Part shown: positions 55,483 through 63,769 of the stretch, in pieces
How positions within the stretch are numbered: position 1 is the stretch's first letter
How the letters are laid out: every line of letters starts with the position of its first letter
NCBI GenBank assembly: GCA_963799455.1
Contig: CAWCXF010000007.1
Coordinates: 1,240,001-1,304,000, forward strand
Direction: 5' to 3'
DNA: 64,000 bases
Source of the DNA: CAWCXF01 sp963799455
GTDB taxonomy: Bacteria > Pseudomonadota > Alphaproteobacteria > Rhodobacterales > Rhodobacteraceae
Notes under the pieces: model-generated
The model's input: only the letters and a program-made list of their open reading frames with translations
What the model was told of the DNA's origin: nothing
The model's database searches: none
Translations under genes and position numbers: made by a program

Positions 55483-56309
55483 CGGCGGGCCCGGGGTCGG
55501 GCAGGGGCTCGGCGCCGCCGCGGGGCCTCGGCCGAGGCCAGGGTCGCGCCGCCGCGCGCATCGCGCCCGCCGATCGAGAGCCCTTCGAGCTCGCGCAGGA
55601 GCTTGCGCCGCATGGCGTCCTCGAAGTCCTCGTAGCCCAGCGCCGTCTCGACGAAGGCGCCGGGGCCGCGGATCACCTCCGCGGTGAAGTAGGCCGAGAG
55701 CGCCGCGATCTCCGCCTGCCGGATGTCGCCGTGGACGCGCGAGTCGACGCCCACCGCGAGCGCGTTGACCGTCACCCGGCCGAGCTGCGCCATCCCCCTG
55801 ACGTTCGCGGGCCGCGGCACGGCGTTCGAGCGCCCGTCGCCCGACAGGTCGAGCGTCCAGCGCGGGCACTCGGGCCGCTCGGCGAGGAGACCCGCGCCGT
55901 AGAGCATCGCCTCCCCGATCGCCGTGGAGGGGTCCGACGGCGCCCGCGCGGTGGCCCGCAGCGCGCCCGTCACGCGGCCGAGCGCCTCGGCCCCGTCGAT
56001 GGCCGTCCAGGCGACGAGCAGGCGGCGCGAGCCCGGCCCGCTCCACTCGAAAACGGTGAGATGGACCGGAAGCTCGGGGATGTCGAGCAGCGCGGCGCGG
56101 ACCTCTGCGCTCTCGAGCGCCGCCGCGAGCCCGCCGAGCTGGAGCGCGTATTCCCCCGCATCGACCGAGCCCGACACGTCGAGCCCCAGCGCCAGCGCCT
56201 GCCGGCACTCGGCCGCGGCACCGGCCGACCCGGCGGCCAGACCCGCCGCCGCCGCCCGCGAGAGGGCCCGTGCGAGGGCTCGCGCGAGGGCCCGCGCGGC
56301 CCTCACCAA
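55476..56309 (-). CDS. DUF1194 exported protein with a von Willebrand A-like fold
   Basis: About 277 residues from TTG 56309 (or GTG 56306). The signal region is built of ARAL units from a 12-nt repeat (56263-56298), then ALALGLDVSGSVDAGEYALQ, where D-x-S-G-S matches the metal site of VWA domains, and LDLSGDGRSNAVP, the D-x-S-G-D second part. The terminal 45 residues are basic and low-complexity. The family is common in Rhodobacterales, function unknown. The start overlaps the glyoxalase stop by 7 bases. It converges on ldtR. Confidence 0.82.
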   Translation of the reverse strand: MVRAARALARALARALSRAAAAGLAAGSAGAAAECRQALALGLDVSGSVDAGEYALQLGGLAAALESAEVRAALLDIPELPVHLTVFEWSGPGSRRLLVAWTAIDGAEALGRVTGALRATARAPSDPSTAIGEAMLYGAGLLAERPECPRWTLDLSGDGRSNAVPRPANVRGMAQLGRVTVNALAVGVDSRVHGDIRQAEIAALSAYFTAEVIRGPGAFVETALGYEDFEDAMRRKLLRELEGLSIGGRDARGGATLASAEAPRRRRAPARPRARRQ

Positions 56310-56731
56310 TGCCCGGTGTTCTCCATGCTGGCCCAGGGCTCCTCGGGGGCCTTGGCCTCGCCGCGCTGCAAGAGCTCCACCGACACGTTGTCGGGCGAGC
56401 GCACGAAGGCCATGTGCCCGTCGCGCGGGGGTCGGTTGATGGTCACGCCGTTCTCCTGGAGGTGCTTGCAGGTCGCGTAGATGTCGTCCACGCGGTAGGC
56501 GAGGTGGCCGAAATGGCGGCTGTCGTCGGGCAGCCCCTCGTCGCCGTCCCAGTTGTGGGTCATCTCGACGTCGGCGTTCTCCTGGCCCGGGGGGGCCATG
56601 AAGAGGAGCGTGAAGCGGCCCTTGTCGTTGTCGACGCGGCGGCGCTCCTCGAGCCCCAGCATCTCGTAGAAGGCCTTCGATTTCTCCAGGTCCGCGACCC
56701 GGACCATGGTGTGCAGGTATTCGATCGTCAT
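56303..56731 (-). CDS. gloA: Lactoylglutathione lyase (glyoxalase I)
   Basis: 142 residues of the VOC fold: YLHTMVRVADLEKSKAFYEM, LGLEERRRVDNDKGRFTLLF, the metal-binding LTHN/H-like segment VEMTHNWDGDEG, FGHLAYRVDDIYATCKHLQE and VELLQRGEAKAPEEPW. His and Glu ligands of the glyoxalase site are present. Detoxifies methylglyoxal as glutathione adduct. ATG 56731 opens on the first strand as in the family. Divergent from thyX. Confidence 0.93.
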   Translation of the reverse strand: MTIEYLHTMVRVADLEKSKAFYEMLGLEERRRVDNDKGRFTLLFMAPPGQENADVEMTHNWDGDEGLPDDSRHFGHLAYRVDDIYATCKHLQENGVTINRPPRDGHMAFVRSPDNVSVELLQRGEAKAPEEPWASMENTGHW

Positions 56732-56881
56732 GGGGTGCTCCCGTTCGAGTGACGCCCCGATCCTAGGGCGCATCGGCCCCCGCGTCAGCAGGGCAACGCC
56801 ACCGCGCGGCCGCGCGACGGGGGCCGGACTCGCCGGGCGGGCGTGGGGCATCATGCGCGCCACCCGAATCGGAGCGAGCCC

Positions 56882-57811
56882 ATGAACTCCATGCCCCCGT
56901 CCGCCGGCCTCACCCCCGAGCAGCGCGCCGAGATCGAGGCGCAGCGCGCCGACGCCCGCCCCACGCTGCGCGCCGTCTCGCCGGGCATGGAGCGCCACCT
57001 GCACGTCGCCCACCCGGTGCTCGACCACGGGCTCATACGCGTGGTGGACTACATGGGCGACGACGCGGCGATCGTGCAGGCCGCGCGCGTCTCCTACGGG
57101 CGGGGCACCAAGGCGGTCAGCTCGGACGAGGGGCTGATCCGGTACCTGATGCGCCACCACCACTCGACGCCCTTCGAGATGTGCGAGGTGAAGCTCCATG
57201 TGAAGCTGCCGATCTTCGTCGCGCGCCAGTGGATCCGGCACCGCACGGCGAACGTCAACGAGATCTCGGCCCGCTACTCGGTGCTCGACCGCGAGTTCTA
57301 CGTCCCCGCCCCCGAGCACCTCGCGGCGCAGTCCGCGACCAACGCGCAGGGGCGCGGCGAGGCGCTCGACGGCGAGGAGGCGGCCGACGTGCTCGACCGG
57401 CTCCGCGAGGGGGCGGCGCGGGCCTACGACGACTACGAGGCGATGCTGTCCACCGACGGCCGGCGCGGGCTCGCGCGCGAGCTGGCGCGCATGGCGCTGC
57501 CGGCGAGCGTCTACACCCAGTGGTACTGGAAGGCCGACCTGCACAACCTGCTGTCCTTTCTCCGGCTGCGCGCGGACCCCCACGCGCAGTGGGAGATCCG
57601 CGCCTACGCCGAGGCGATCGGGCGCGTGGTGGCGGACTGGGTTCCGCTCGCTTGGAAGGCGCATCTGGACTACCGTACAGGTGGAGCGACGCTCTCGGCC
57701 GCCGGGGTGGACTGCCTCAGGCGCAGGCTCGCGGGGGAGACGGTGACCTTCGAGACCTCGGGGATGTCGCGGCGGGAGTGGGGGGAGTTCTCTAACATAC
57801 TTGACCAGTAG
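56882..57811 (+). CDS. thyX: FAD-dependent thymidylate synthase
   Basis: 309 residues. The ThyX motif appears as RQWIRHRTANVNEISARYSV (R-H-R..S/N..S-x-R-Y type), with HHHSTPFEMCEVKLHVKLPI before it and LPASVYTQWYWKADLHNLLS after it. Makes dTMP from dUMP with methylene-tetrahydrofolate and reduced FAD. The last few residues (EFSNILDQ) come from sequence that turns AT-rich, probably the edge of the islet that follows. ATG 56882. No thyA seen. Confidence 0.95.
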   Translation: MNSMPPSAGLTPEQRAEIEAQRADARPTLRAVSPGMERHLHVAHPVLDHGLIRVVDYMGDDAAIVQAARVSYGRGTKAVSSDEGLIRYLMRHHHSTPFEMCEVKLHVKLPIFVARQWIRHRTANVNEISARYSVLDREFYVPAPEHLAAQSATNAQGRGEALDGEEAADVLDRLREGAARAYDDYEAMLSTDGRRGLARELARMALPASVYTQWYWKADLHNLLSFLRLRADPHAQWEIRAYAEAIGRVVADWVPLAWKAHLDYRTGGATLSAAGVDCLRRRLAGETVTFETSGMSRREWGEFSNILDQ

Positions 57812-57852
57812 ACTATTTTTGCCATGGTGTGCTCAACCAAAGGGGGAACACT

Positions 57853-58923
57853 GTGTCTGGTCTTGAAGCTACCGTATCTGCTCTCGCCAAGCGACTGCAG
57901 AAGCATGAAGGAACAATTGAGACTGAGGAGGCTGTTAAAACGTCAATCGTTCTGCCTTTCTTGCAGGGCCTTGGTTACGATGTATTCGATCCGTCCGAGG
58001 TGACGCCGGAGTTTACAGCAGACGTCCCCGGGAAACGCGGCGAGAAAGTAGACTACGCGATCCAGCAGAACGGCAAGCTGGTCATATTGATTGAATGTAA
58101 GGGTTTGCGAACCTCACTTGATAGGCGCCATCTTGCTCAACTATATCGCTACTTTTCTGTAACGAACGCCAAGTTTGCCATTCTGACTAATGGCAGAGAA
58201 TATCGGTTCTATAGCGATCTCCGAGAGCCAAATCGCCTAGATCAAGAACCATTCTTTGTGTTCGATCTAACCGATAACACAGAAGCTGGCATTGCTGAAC
58301 TTCGTAAGTTTACCAAAGAGAACTTCAGTGTTGAAACTATCCTTGCCGATGCTGAGAGACTGAAATATGTATCGGCTATTAAAACTGTCCTCCAAGGATG
58401 GATGGTCGAGCCGCCTGACGGCCTTGTTCGGCTGGTTGCAACGGAGGTTTATGAAGGAAGGTTGAGTCAGTCCGTCAGAGACGCGCTTGCAGCAGCAACG
58501 ATTGCAGCGTTTCGAGAGGTTGTGCGCGACCGAGTAAGATCACGCCTCAGTACAGCACTCGAAGATCCAGATCCCATTGCTGAGTCGCAAGCTATAATCA
58601 CGCCTGATGGACAAGAGATCGTCACTACAGATGAAGAGGTTGAGGGCTATTTGACGATCAAGTCTATTCTCAGTGAGAAGATTGATCCGGCTCGTATATA
58701 CATCCGCGATGCGAAGTCATATTGTGCGGTGCTTCTCGACAATAATAATCGAAAGCCAATTGCTCGGCTTCATTTCAACAGGGCACAAAAGTATCTTGGA
58801 TTGTTTGATGGAGATAATGAGGACAGGATCCCGATATCATCGTTGAACGAGATTTACAGATTTCGTGATCGTATAATTATGACTGGTTCAAAGTATGAGG
58901 TTCCGAGTGAGGTTTCGCCTTAA
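57853..58923 (+). CDS. Solitary HsdR-N-terminal-type endonuclease, horizontally acquired
   Basis: 356 residues from GTG 57853 (aaaggggg upstream; GTG 57829 is possible). The N-terminal 150 residues are the type I restriction R-subunit nuclease fold: VKTSIVLPFLQGLGYDVFDP SEV, then the D..E-x-K core GEKVDYAIQQNG and LVILIECKGLRTSLDRRHLA. No helicase motor follows; instead a coiled middle and a distinct C-terminal domain (AKSYCAVLLDNNNRKPIARL, HFNRAQKYLGLFDGDNEDRI). Such stand-alone proteins are suspected in phage defence. GC content is about 47 percent against about 70 around it, clear evidence of transfer. Confidence 0.85.
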   Translation: MSGLEATVSALAKRLQKHEGTIETEEAVKTSIVLPFLQGLGYDVFDPSEVTPEFTADVPGKRGEKVDYAIQQNGKLVILIECKGLRTSLDRRHLAQLYRYFSVTNAKFAILTNGREYRFYSDLREPNRLDQEPFFVFDLTDNTEAGIAELRKFTKENFSVETILADAERLKYVSAIKTVLQGWMVEPPDGLVRLVATEVYEGRLSQSVRDALAAATIAAFREVVRDRVRSRLSTALEDPDPIAESQAIITPDGQEIVTTDEEVEGYLTIKSILSEKIDPARIYIRDAKSYCAVLLDNNNRKPIARLHFNRAQKYLGLFDGDNEDRIPISSLNEIYRFRDRIIMTGSKYEVPSEVSP

Positions 58924-59146
58924 TCGAGATTACATCCCGCGCTACCGCCAGTTCCCAGCTCTTCTGAAGGTTCATCCAGAACTCCGGCGTGGTCCCGAAC
59001 GCCTCGGCGAAGCGGAGCGCCGTGTCGCCCGTGATCCCTCTCTTGCGGGCCGCGATCATCGACACGCGGTTGGCCGGCACGCCGATGCGCTTGGCCAGCG
59101 CGTTCGACGACAGGCCGAGCGGGATCAGAAACTCGTCGGCCAGCAC
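58877..59146 (-). CDS. higA: HigA-family antitoxin (start obscured by a frameshift)
   Basis: 89 codons from GTG 59146 as the sequence stands: XRE-type HTH DEFLIPLGLSSNALAKRIGV, RVSMIAARKRGITGDTALRF and FWMNLQKSWELAVARD. Deleting the extra base near 59202 gives a longer protein from ATG 59219 with VHPGEVLADEF, the normal HigA opening. The last 15 residues after VARD (ISIKAKPHSEPHTLNQS) lie in AT-rich sequence antisense to the nuclease gene, so the islet has replaced its end. Neutralises HigB and represses the operon. Confidence 0.85.
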   Translation of the reverse strand: MLADEFLIPLGLSSNALAKRIGVPANRVSMIAARKRGITGDTALRFAEAFGTTPEFWMNLQKSWELAVARDVISIKAKPHSEPHTLNQS

Positions 59147-59469
59147 CTCGCCGGGGTGGACCGGGGCGAGGCGGGCCTCGGCGTCCGGCTCAGTGGTAGT
59201 CGCGAGATCTCGACGTCATGGGGGCCGTCCTCCTTCCATGTGAAGCAGATGCGCCACTGGTCGTTGATGCGGATCGAGTGCTGCCCGGCGCGATCGCCGC
59301 GCAGCGCCTCCAACCGATTGCCCGGCGGGGAGCGCAGATCGTCCAGGATGTGCGCCGCCTCGACCATTGCCAGCTTCCGCAGCGCCACCCGCTCGACCGC
59401 CTCGAACTGCCGGACCCTGCGCCGCGCCGTGAGCCGCGCCGTGGCCTTGTCGGCGTAGGACCGGATCAT
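59125..59469 (-). CDS. higB: HigB-family mRNA-interferase toxin, 3' end shifted by one extra base
   Basis: RelE/HigB fold: MIRSYADKATARLTARRRVR, VALRKLAMVEAAHILDDLRS, NRLEALRGDRAGQHSIRIND and QWRICFTWKEDGPHDVEIS. The family ends EISDYH; here one extra C near 59202 gives EISRLPLSR and a run-on to 59125. Deleting it restores DVEISDYH with a stop at 59190 and gives HigA its ATG. A ribosome-dependent RNase expressed before its antitoxin, the usual higBA order. ATG 59469. Confidence 0.87.
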   Translation of the reverse strand: MIRSYADKATARLTARRRVRQFEAVERVALRKLAMVEAAHILDDLRSPPGNRLEALRGDRAGQHSIRINDQWRICFTWKEDGPHDVEISRLPLSRTPRPASPRSTPARCWPTSF

Positions 59470-59474
59470 GGGCC

Positions 59475-59489
59475 GTACGTATCTCGTAC
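59475..59489. promoter_or_regulatory. Likely HigA operator
   Basis: gtacgtatctcgtac: a perfect inverted repeat (gtacg/cgtac) around 5 bases, ending 6 bases upstream of the higB ATG. The position and symmetry suit autorepression by HigA dimers. Inference only; no footprint is known here. Confidence 0.55.
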
Positions 59490-59572
59490 AGCCGAGCAGG
59501 TCAATCCACGGTTGCCCGGAACCCCCCGCCCCGCCGCCCGTTCCCCCCGCAACACACACCGGAGCACCCCGC

Positions 59573-60580
59573 ATGGCCCGAACCACCAGCTACCTCACCG
59601 AGGCCGAGATCGATCGGGGCGGGCGGACCGCCTTCGGCGCCATCGTCGCCGGCACCTTGGTGGCGCTCGCCGTCTTCGCGCTGCTGACGCTGCTGGGCAT
59701 CGGCATCCAGTTCGCCACCATCGACCCCTACGCCGCCGACCCGCTCGGGGCCTCGCCGACCATCGCGCCGATCTACCTCTTCCTGTCGCAGCTCACCGCG
59801 CTCGGCGCGGGCGGCTACGTCGCGGGGCGGCTCGCGGGGCTGCTGCACACCGTGGGGGCGGCGCTGCACGGGGTGACGGTGTGGGCGCTGACCACCATCC
59901 TGTCGATCTGGCTCGCCTCGGTCGCCGTCACGGGCGCGTTCAACGCGGTGTCCTCGGCGCTCTCGACGCTGGGCTCGGGCGCCGCGAGCGCGGTGCAGGC
60001 GGTGATCCCCGACGACTTCTCGCTGCCGGACGTGTCGGCCGCGGGGCTCAGCTTCGACGACCTGCCCGAGGGCGTGCGCTCGACGCTGCGCCGGAACGGC
60101 GTCACGCCCGACAACTTCCAGGCCGAGGCGCGCGAGGCGCTGCGCTCGGTGATCTCGCAGTCCGAGCAGCGCCGCGCGACCGAGGCCGCGCAGCAGACGG
60201 CGGCCGAGATCGCGCGCGCGCCGGGTCAGGCGGGTGAGGCGGTCGAGGACTTCGTGGGCCAGCTCTTCGGCCAGGGCGGTGTGCTCGGCGAGGAGGACCG
60301 GGCGCAGGCGCTCGAGGTGCTCCAGACCCGGTTCGGCATCTCCGAGGCCGAGGCGGAGTCCTTCGTCGACGGGGTCCAGGCCCGCGCCGAGGAGGTCCAG
60401 GCCCAGGCCGAGCAGGCCATCGAGGACGCCCGCGCGGCCGCGACCGAGGCCGCCCAGCAGGCGTCCGAAGCGGCCTCGACGGCCGGGTTCCTGGCGTTCT
60501 TCGCCTCGCTCCTGGGCCTCGTCGCGGCCGCCGGCGGCGCGGTGCTCGGCCGCGTCAAGCCCTACGGCCTGCCGCGCTGA
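59573..60580 (+). CDS. Membrane protein with a coiled-coil domain, unknown function
   Basis: 335 residues: about three N-terminal membrane segments (AFGAIVAGTLVALAVFALLT, LTALGAGGYVAGRLAGLLHT, VWALTTILSIWLASVAVTGA), a long soluble region with heptad-like helices (EAREALRSVISQSEQRRATE, QARAEEVQAQAEQAIEDARA), and a final hydrophobic segment (FLAFFASLLGLVAAAGGAVL). Similar PhnA/YrzK-like membrane proteins with DUF annotation occur in the group, but I cannot name a family. ATG 59573 has GGAG 10 bases before. Divergent from higB. Confidence 0.7.
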   Translation: MARTTSYLTEAEIDRGGRTAFGAIVAGTLVALAVFALLTLLGIGIQFATIDPYAADPLGASPTIAPIYLFLSQLTALGAGGYVAGRLAGLLHTVGAALHGVTVWALTTILSIWLASVAVTGAFNAVSSALSTLGSGAASAVQAVIPDDFSLPDVSAAGLSFDDLPEGVRSTLRRNGVTPDNFQAEAREALRSVISQSEQRRATEAAQQTAAEIARAPGQAGEAVEDFVGQLFGQGGVLGEEDRAQALEVLQTRFGISEAEAESFVDGVQARAEEVQAQAEQAIEDARAAATEAAQQASEAASTAGFLAFFASLLGLVAAAGGAVLGRVKPYGLPR

Positions 60581-60620
60581 GCCGCGCCGCCTCCCCCGGG
60601 CGACCGGGGGGGGGCGCGGC
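60581..60620. terminator. Likely bidirectional terminator before thrS 3' end
   Basis: gccgcgcc and ggcgcggc close a long hairpin with an inner cccccgg/ccggggg pairing, starting one base after the membrane-protein stop and 27 bases before the thrS stop. Suits termination from both sides. Confidence 0.6.
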
Positions 60621-60646
60621 CCGCGCCCGCGCGGCCGAGGGCTGGC

Positions 60647-62639
60647 TCAGGCGGCCCGGGCGGCCCGGGCGGCCGCGGCGCGGCGCAGGTCGGGCGGCGT
60701 GGCCTCGCCGGCCAGCCGCTCGACGGCCGAGCCGAGCGCCATCACCTCGGTGCCCTTCTCGCCCAGGCGCCGCAGCGTCGCGGTCCGCTCCTCGACCTCG
60801 CGCGCGCCGACGGCCAGGATGACGGGGACGAGCCCCACCGAGTGCTCGCGGACCTTGTAGTTGATCTTTTCGTTGCGCGTGTCCGCCTCGGCGCGCACGC
60901 CGGCGGCGCGAAGCGCCTCCACGACCTCGCGCACGTAGCCGTCGGCGTCCGAGACGATGGAGGCGACCACCACCTGCCGCGGCGCGAGCCAGAACGGCAT
61001 CCGCCCGGCATACTGCTCGATCAGGATGCCGAGGAAGCGCTCGAAGCTGCCCAGGATCGCGCGGTGCAGCATGTAGGGCCGATGCTTCGCGCCGTCCTCG
61101 CCGACGTAGCTGGCGCCGAGCCGCTCGGGCAGGTTGGGATCGACCTGGAAGGTGCCGCATTGCCAGACGCGGCCGATGGCGTCGGTCAGCTTGAAGTCGA
61201 GCTTCGGCGCGTAGAAGGCGCCCTCGCCGGGGTCGAGCGTGTAGTCGAAGCCCGCGGCGCGGATCGCGTTCTCGAGCGCCGCCTCCATCCGGTCCCAGCT
61301 CTCCTCGCTGCCGACGCGCTTCTCGGGGCGGGTGGCGAACATGATCTCGAACGACTCGAATCCGAGATCGCGGTAGACCGAGGCGAGGAAGCGGATGAAG
61401 CGCACGCATTCGGGCTCGATCTGATCCTCGGTGCAGAAGATGTGCGCGTCGTCCTGGGTGAAGCCGCGCACGCGCAGGAGGCCGTGCAGCGCGCCCGAGG
61501 GCTCGTAGCGGCTGCACGCGCCGAACTCCGCCATCCTGAGCGGAAGGTCGCGGTAGGATTTGAGCCCCTGGTTGAACACCTGGACGTGACAGGGGCAGTT
61601 CATGGGCTTGAGCGCGTTGACCGCCTTCTCGCGCGCGTGCTCCTCGTCGACCTCGACGACGAACATGTGCTCCTGGTAGTTCTGCCAGTGGCCCGAGCGC
61701 TCCCAGAGCGCGCGGTTCACGACCTGCGGCGTGTTGATCTCGACATAGCCCTCGGCCCGCTGGCGGCGGCGCATGTAGTCCTGGAGCGCCACGTAGATGG
61801 TCCAGCCGTTCGGGTGCCAGAACACCTGGCCCGGCGCCTCCTCCTGCATGTGGAAGAGGTCCATCTGGCGGCCCAGGCGGCGGTGGTCGCGCCGCTCGGC
61901 CTCCTCCAGCATGGTCAGGTGGGCTTTGAGCGCCTCGCGCGAGCGGAAGGCCACGCCGTAGATCCGCTGGAGCTGGGCGCGGGCGGGCGTCGCCGCGCCA
62001 GTAGGCGCCCGAGACGCGCATCAGCTTGAAGGCGTCGGCGGGGAGCTGGCCGATGTGCTGGAGGTGGGGCCCGCGGCAGAGATCCTGCCAGCCGCCGTGC
62101 CAGTACATACGCACCGCCTCGCCCTCGGGGATGGCCTCCACCAGCTCGCGCTTGAAGGGCTGGTCGCTCTCCTCGTAGTGCCGGATCGCGTCCTCGCGCG
62201 GCCACACCGCGGTGCGGATGGGCTCGCGGGCGGCGATGATCTCGCGCATCCTGGCCTCGATGCGGCCCAGATCCTCGGGGGTGAAGGGCTCGGCCCGGTC
62301 GAAGTCGTAGTACCAGCCGTCCTCGATCACCGGGCCGATGGTGACGCGCGCGTCGGGCCAGAGCTCCTGCACGGCACGGGCCATGACATGCGCGAAGCCG
62401 TGGCGGATCAGCTCCAGCGAGGGCGCCTCGTCCTTCGCGGTGTTGATCGCCAGCCGGCCGCCGGCGTCGAGCGGCCAGGCGAGGTCGAGGTGGCGGCCGT
62501 CGAGCGTGGCGCTGATCGCGCGCTTGGCGAGGCTGGGCGCGATGTCGGCCGCGATCTCGGCGGCGGTCACGCCGGGGGGGTAGGCGCGCTCGGCGCCGTC
62601 GGGCAGGGTGACGATGATCTGGGGGGATGCGCCATCCAT
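60647..62639 (-). pseudogene. thrS: Threonyl-tRNA synthetase, one-base frameshift in the middle
   Basis: From ATG 62639: TGS domain (VTLPDGAERAYPPGVTAAEI), the SAD editing domain with HGFAHVMARAVQELWP and YYDFD, then GAYWRGDAR. An extra base near 61980 shifts the frame; the next frame resumes QRIYGVAFRSREAL and contains class II motifs (HPNGWTIYVALQDYMRR, MNCPCHVQVFNQGLKSYRDL PLR, FELTDAIGRVWQCGTFQVD-like) and the anticodon domain. Corrected length is about 663 residues, normal. An essential enzyme, so the shift is probably an error. It charges tRNA-Thr. Confidence 0.9.
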
Positions 62640-62823
62640 GGGCGGCCTCCTCGTCGGTTCGGCGCCTACGGAACGCCCGGTTGCGGGAGCGCCACAAATG
62701 GCCGCGAGGGCGCGCGATGTCAACGCGCGGCCACCCCTCGGCGCCGCCTCGACATCGACGCCCTGGCGGACGCGGACGACGCCGCGGGGAACGCCGTCCA
62801 CGGGGTCTGCCGGGGCCCAAGGG

Positions 62824-63615
62824 TCAGGCGGGCGCTTCGGCCTCCTGCATCCCGGCCCATTCGGGCGGGACGAACCGCTCGGCCTCCCCGGTCTCCAGAT
62901 AGGTCTTGAGCGCCGAGCCCCAGCGCATCCAGCCGTCGGCGGTCAGCTCGCCCGGCACGACCTCGTGGGTGAGATCGTAGTGCTCGACGACGAGCTTGCA
63001 GGCGGCCCCTTCGGGGACGATCCGGAACACCGTGCGCGAGGGCGGCGGCATGTCGCCGCCCTCAAGCTCGAAGGTCGCCTCGATCCGGGTCTTGGGATCG
63101 AGGCTCAGGGTGCGGGCGGTGAAGATCCGGCGCTCGTCGGCGTAGTAGTGATAGGAGCCGCTCCCGGCATCGCCCTCGTGCTCCACGCGGGAGGCGAGGA
63201 AGTGGTAGCGCGCCATCGCCTGCGGGTCGGTCAGCGCGTCCCAGAGCGCGTCCTGCGTGCAGCGGATGTAGGTGTTGAGGACGAAGTCGGGCTTGGCATC
63301 CATGGTCGGTCCCTCCAATCGGGCCTTGAGGTCCAGCACCCCCCTGAGGGCAGGCGCCACGCGGTAGGGCTCGATCCAGCGGGCCAGCGCCTCGGCGATG
63401 GCGGCGGCGTTGAGGTAGTGATGCACCTCGCGCCCGCGCCTCACCCGCGTCACCAGCCCGGCCTCCTCCAGCACCTTGAGATGCTTGGCGACGCCGAAGC
63501 GGGACATCTCCAACCTCGCCTCCAGGGCGCGCTGGGTCTGCCCGTCGTCCTGCCGCAGCGCGTCGAGGAGGGCGCGTCGGCTCGGATCGGCGAGGGCCTT
63601 GAAGACCGAATCCAT
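62824..63615 (-). CDS. ArsR-type HTH regulator fused to an SRPBCC/AHSA1 domain
   Basis: 263 residues in one frame. Residues 1-85 are an ArsR-type winged helix (MDSVFKALADPSRRALLDAL, MSRFGVAKHLKVLEEAGLVT, GREVHHYLN). Residues 105-255 are an SRPBCC/AHSA1 domain (TYIRCTQDALWDALTDPQAM, RTVFRIVPEGAACKLVVEHY, GWMRWGSALKTYLETGE). These are often two adjacent genes; here they are one, with an internal Met (MDAKP) where the second would begin. ATG 63615 has AGGAGAGCC before it. Probably a ligand-sensing repressor of its own promoter. Confidence 0.85.
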   Translation of the reverse strand: MDSVFKALADPSRRALLDALRQDDGQTQRALEARLEMSRFGVAKHLKVLEEAGLVTRVRRGREVHHYLNAAAIAEALARWIEPYRVAPALRGVLDLKARLEGPTMDAKPDFVLNTYIRCTQDALWDALTDPQAMARYHFLASRVEHEGDAGSGSYHYYADERRIFTARTLSLDPKTRIEATFELEGGDMPPPSRTVFRIVPEGAACKLVVEHYDLTHEVVPGELTADGWMRWGSALKTYLETGEAERFVPPEWAGMQEAEAPA

Positions 63616-63629
63616 GGCTCTCCTGATAG

Positions 63630-63701
63630 GTGACTTGATGGTCACATGTCAAGGGTGGTGACCGGATGGTCACACGTCAAGGATGGTGACCGGATGGTCA
63701 C
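63630..63701. promoter_or_regulatory. Triple palindromic operator, 28-bp period
   Basis: Three copies of gtgaccggatggtcac (first copy gtgacttgatggtcac) at 63630-63645, 63658-63673 and 63686-63701, each a 6-bp inverted repeat around 4 bases and exactly 28 bp apart within a longer tandem unit. They lie between the ArsR-fusion start (15 bp away) and the divergent hydrolase gene (68 bp away), the expected place for an autoregulator that also controls the neighbour. Confidence 0.75.
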
Positions 63702-63769
63702 GTGTCTCCAGGTCCAGCTTGCGCCTCTCGTCGGCATCGCCCAGCCTGCCGGTCGGGGAGGGAGGCGCC

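Noticed and set aside
57853..59469. Integrative element with integrase and attachment sites around the nuclease islet
   Set aside because: No integrase or transposase, no tRNA target, and no direct repeats that I could find at the edges.
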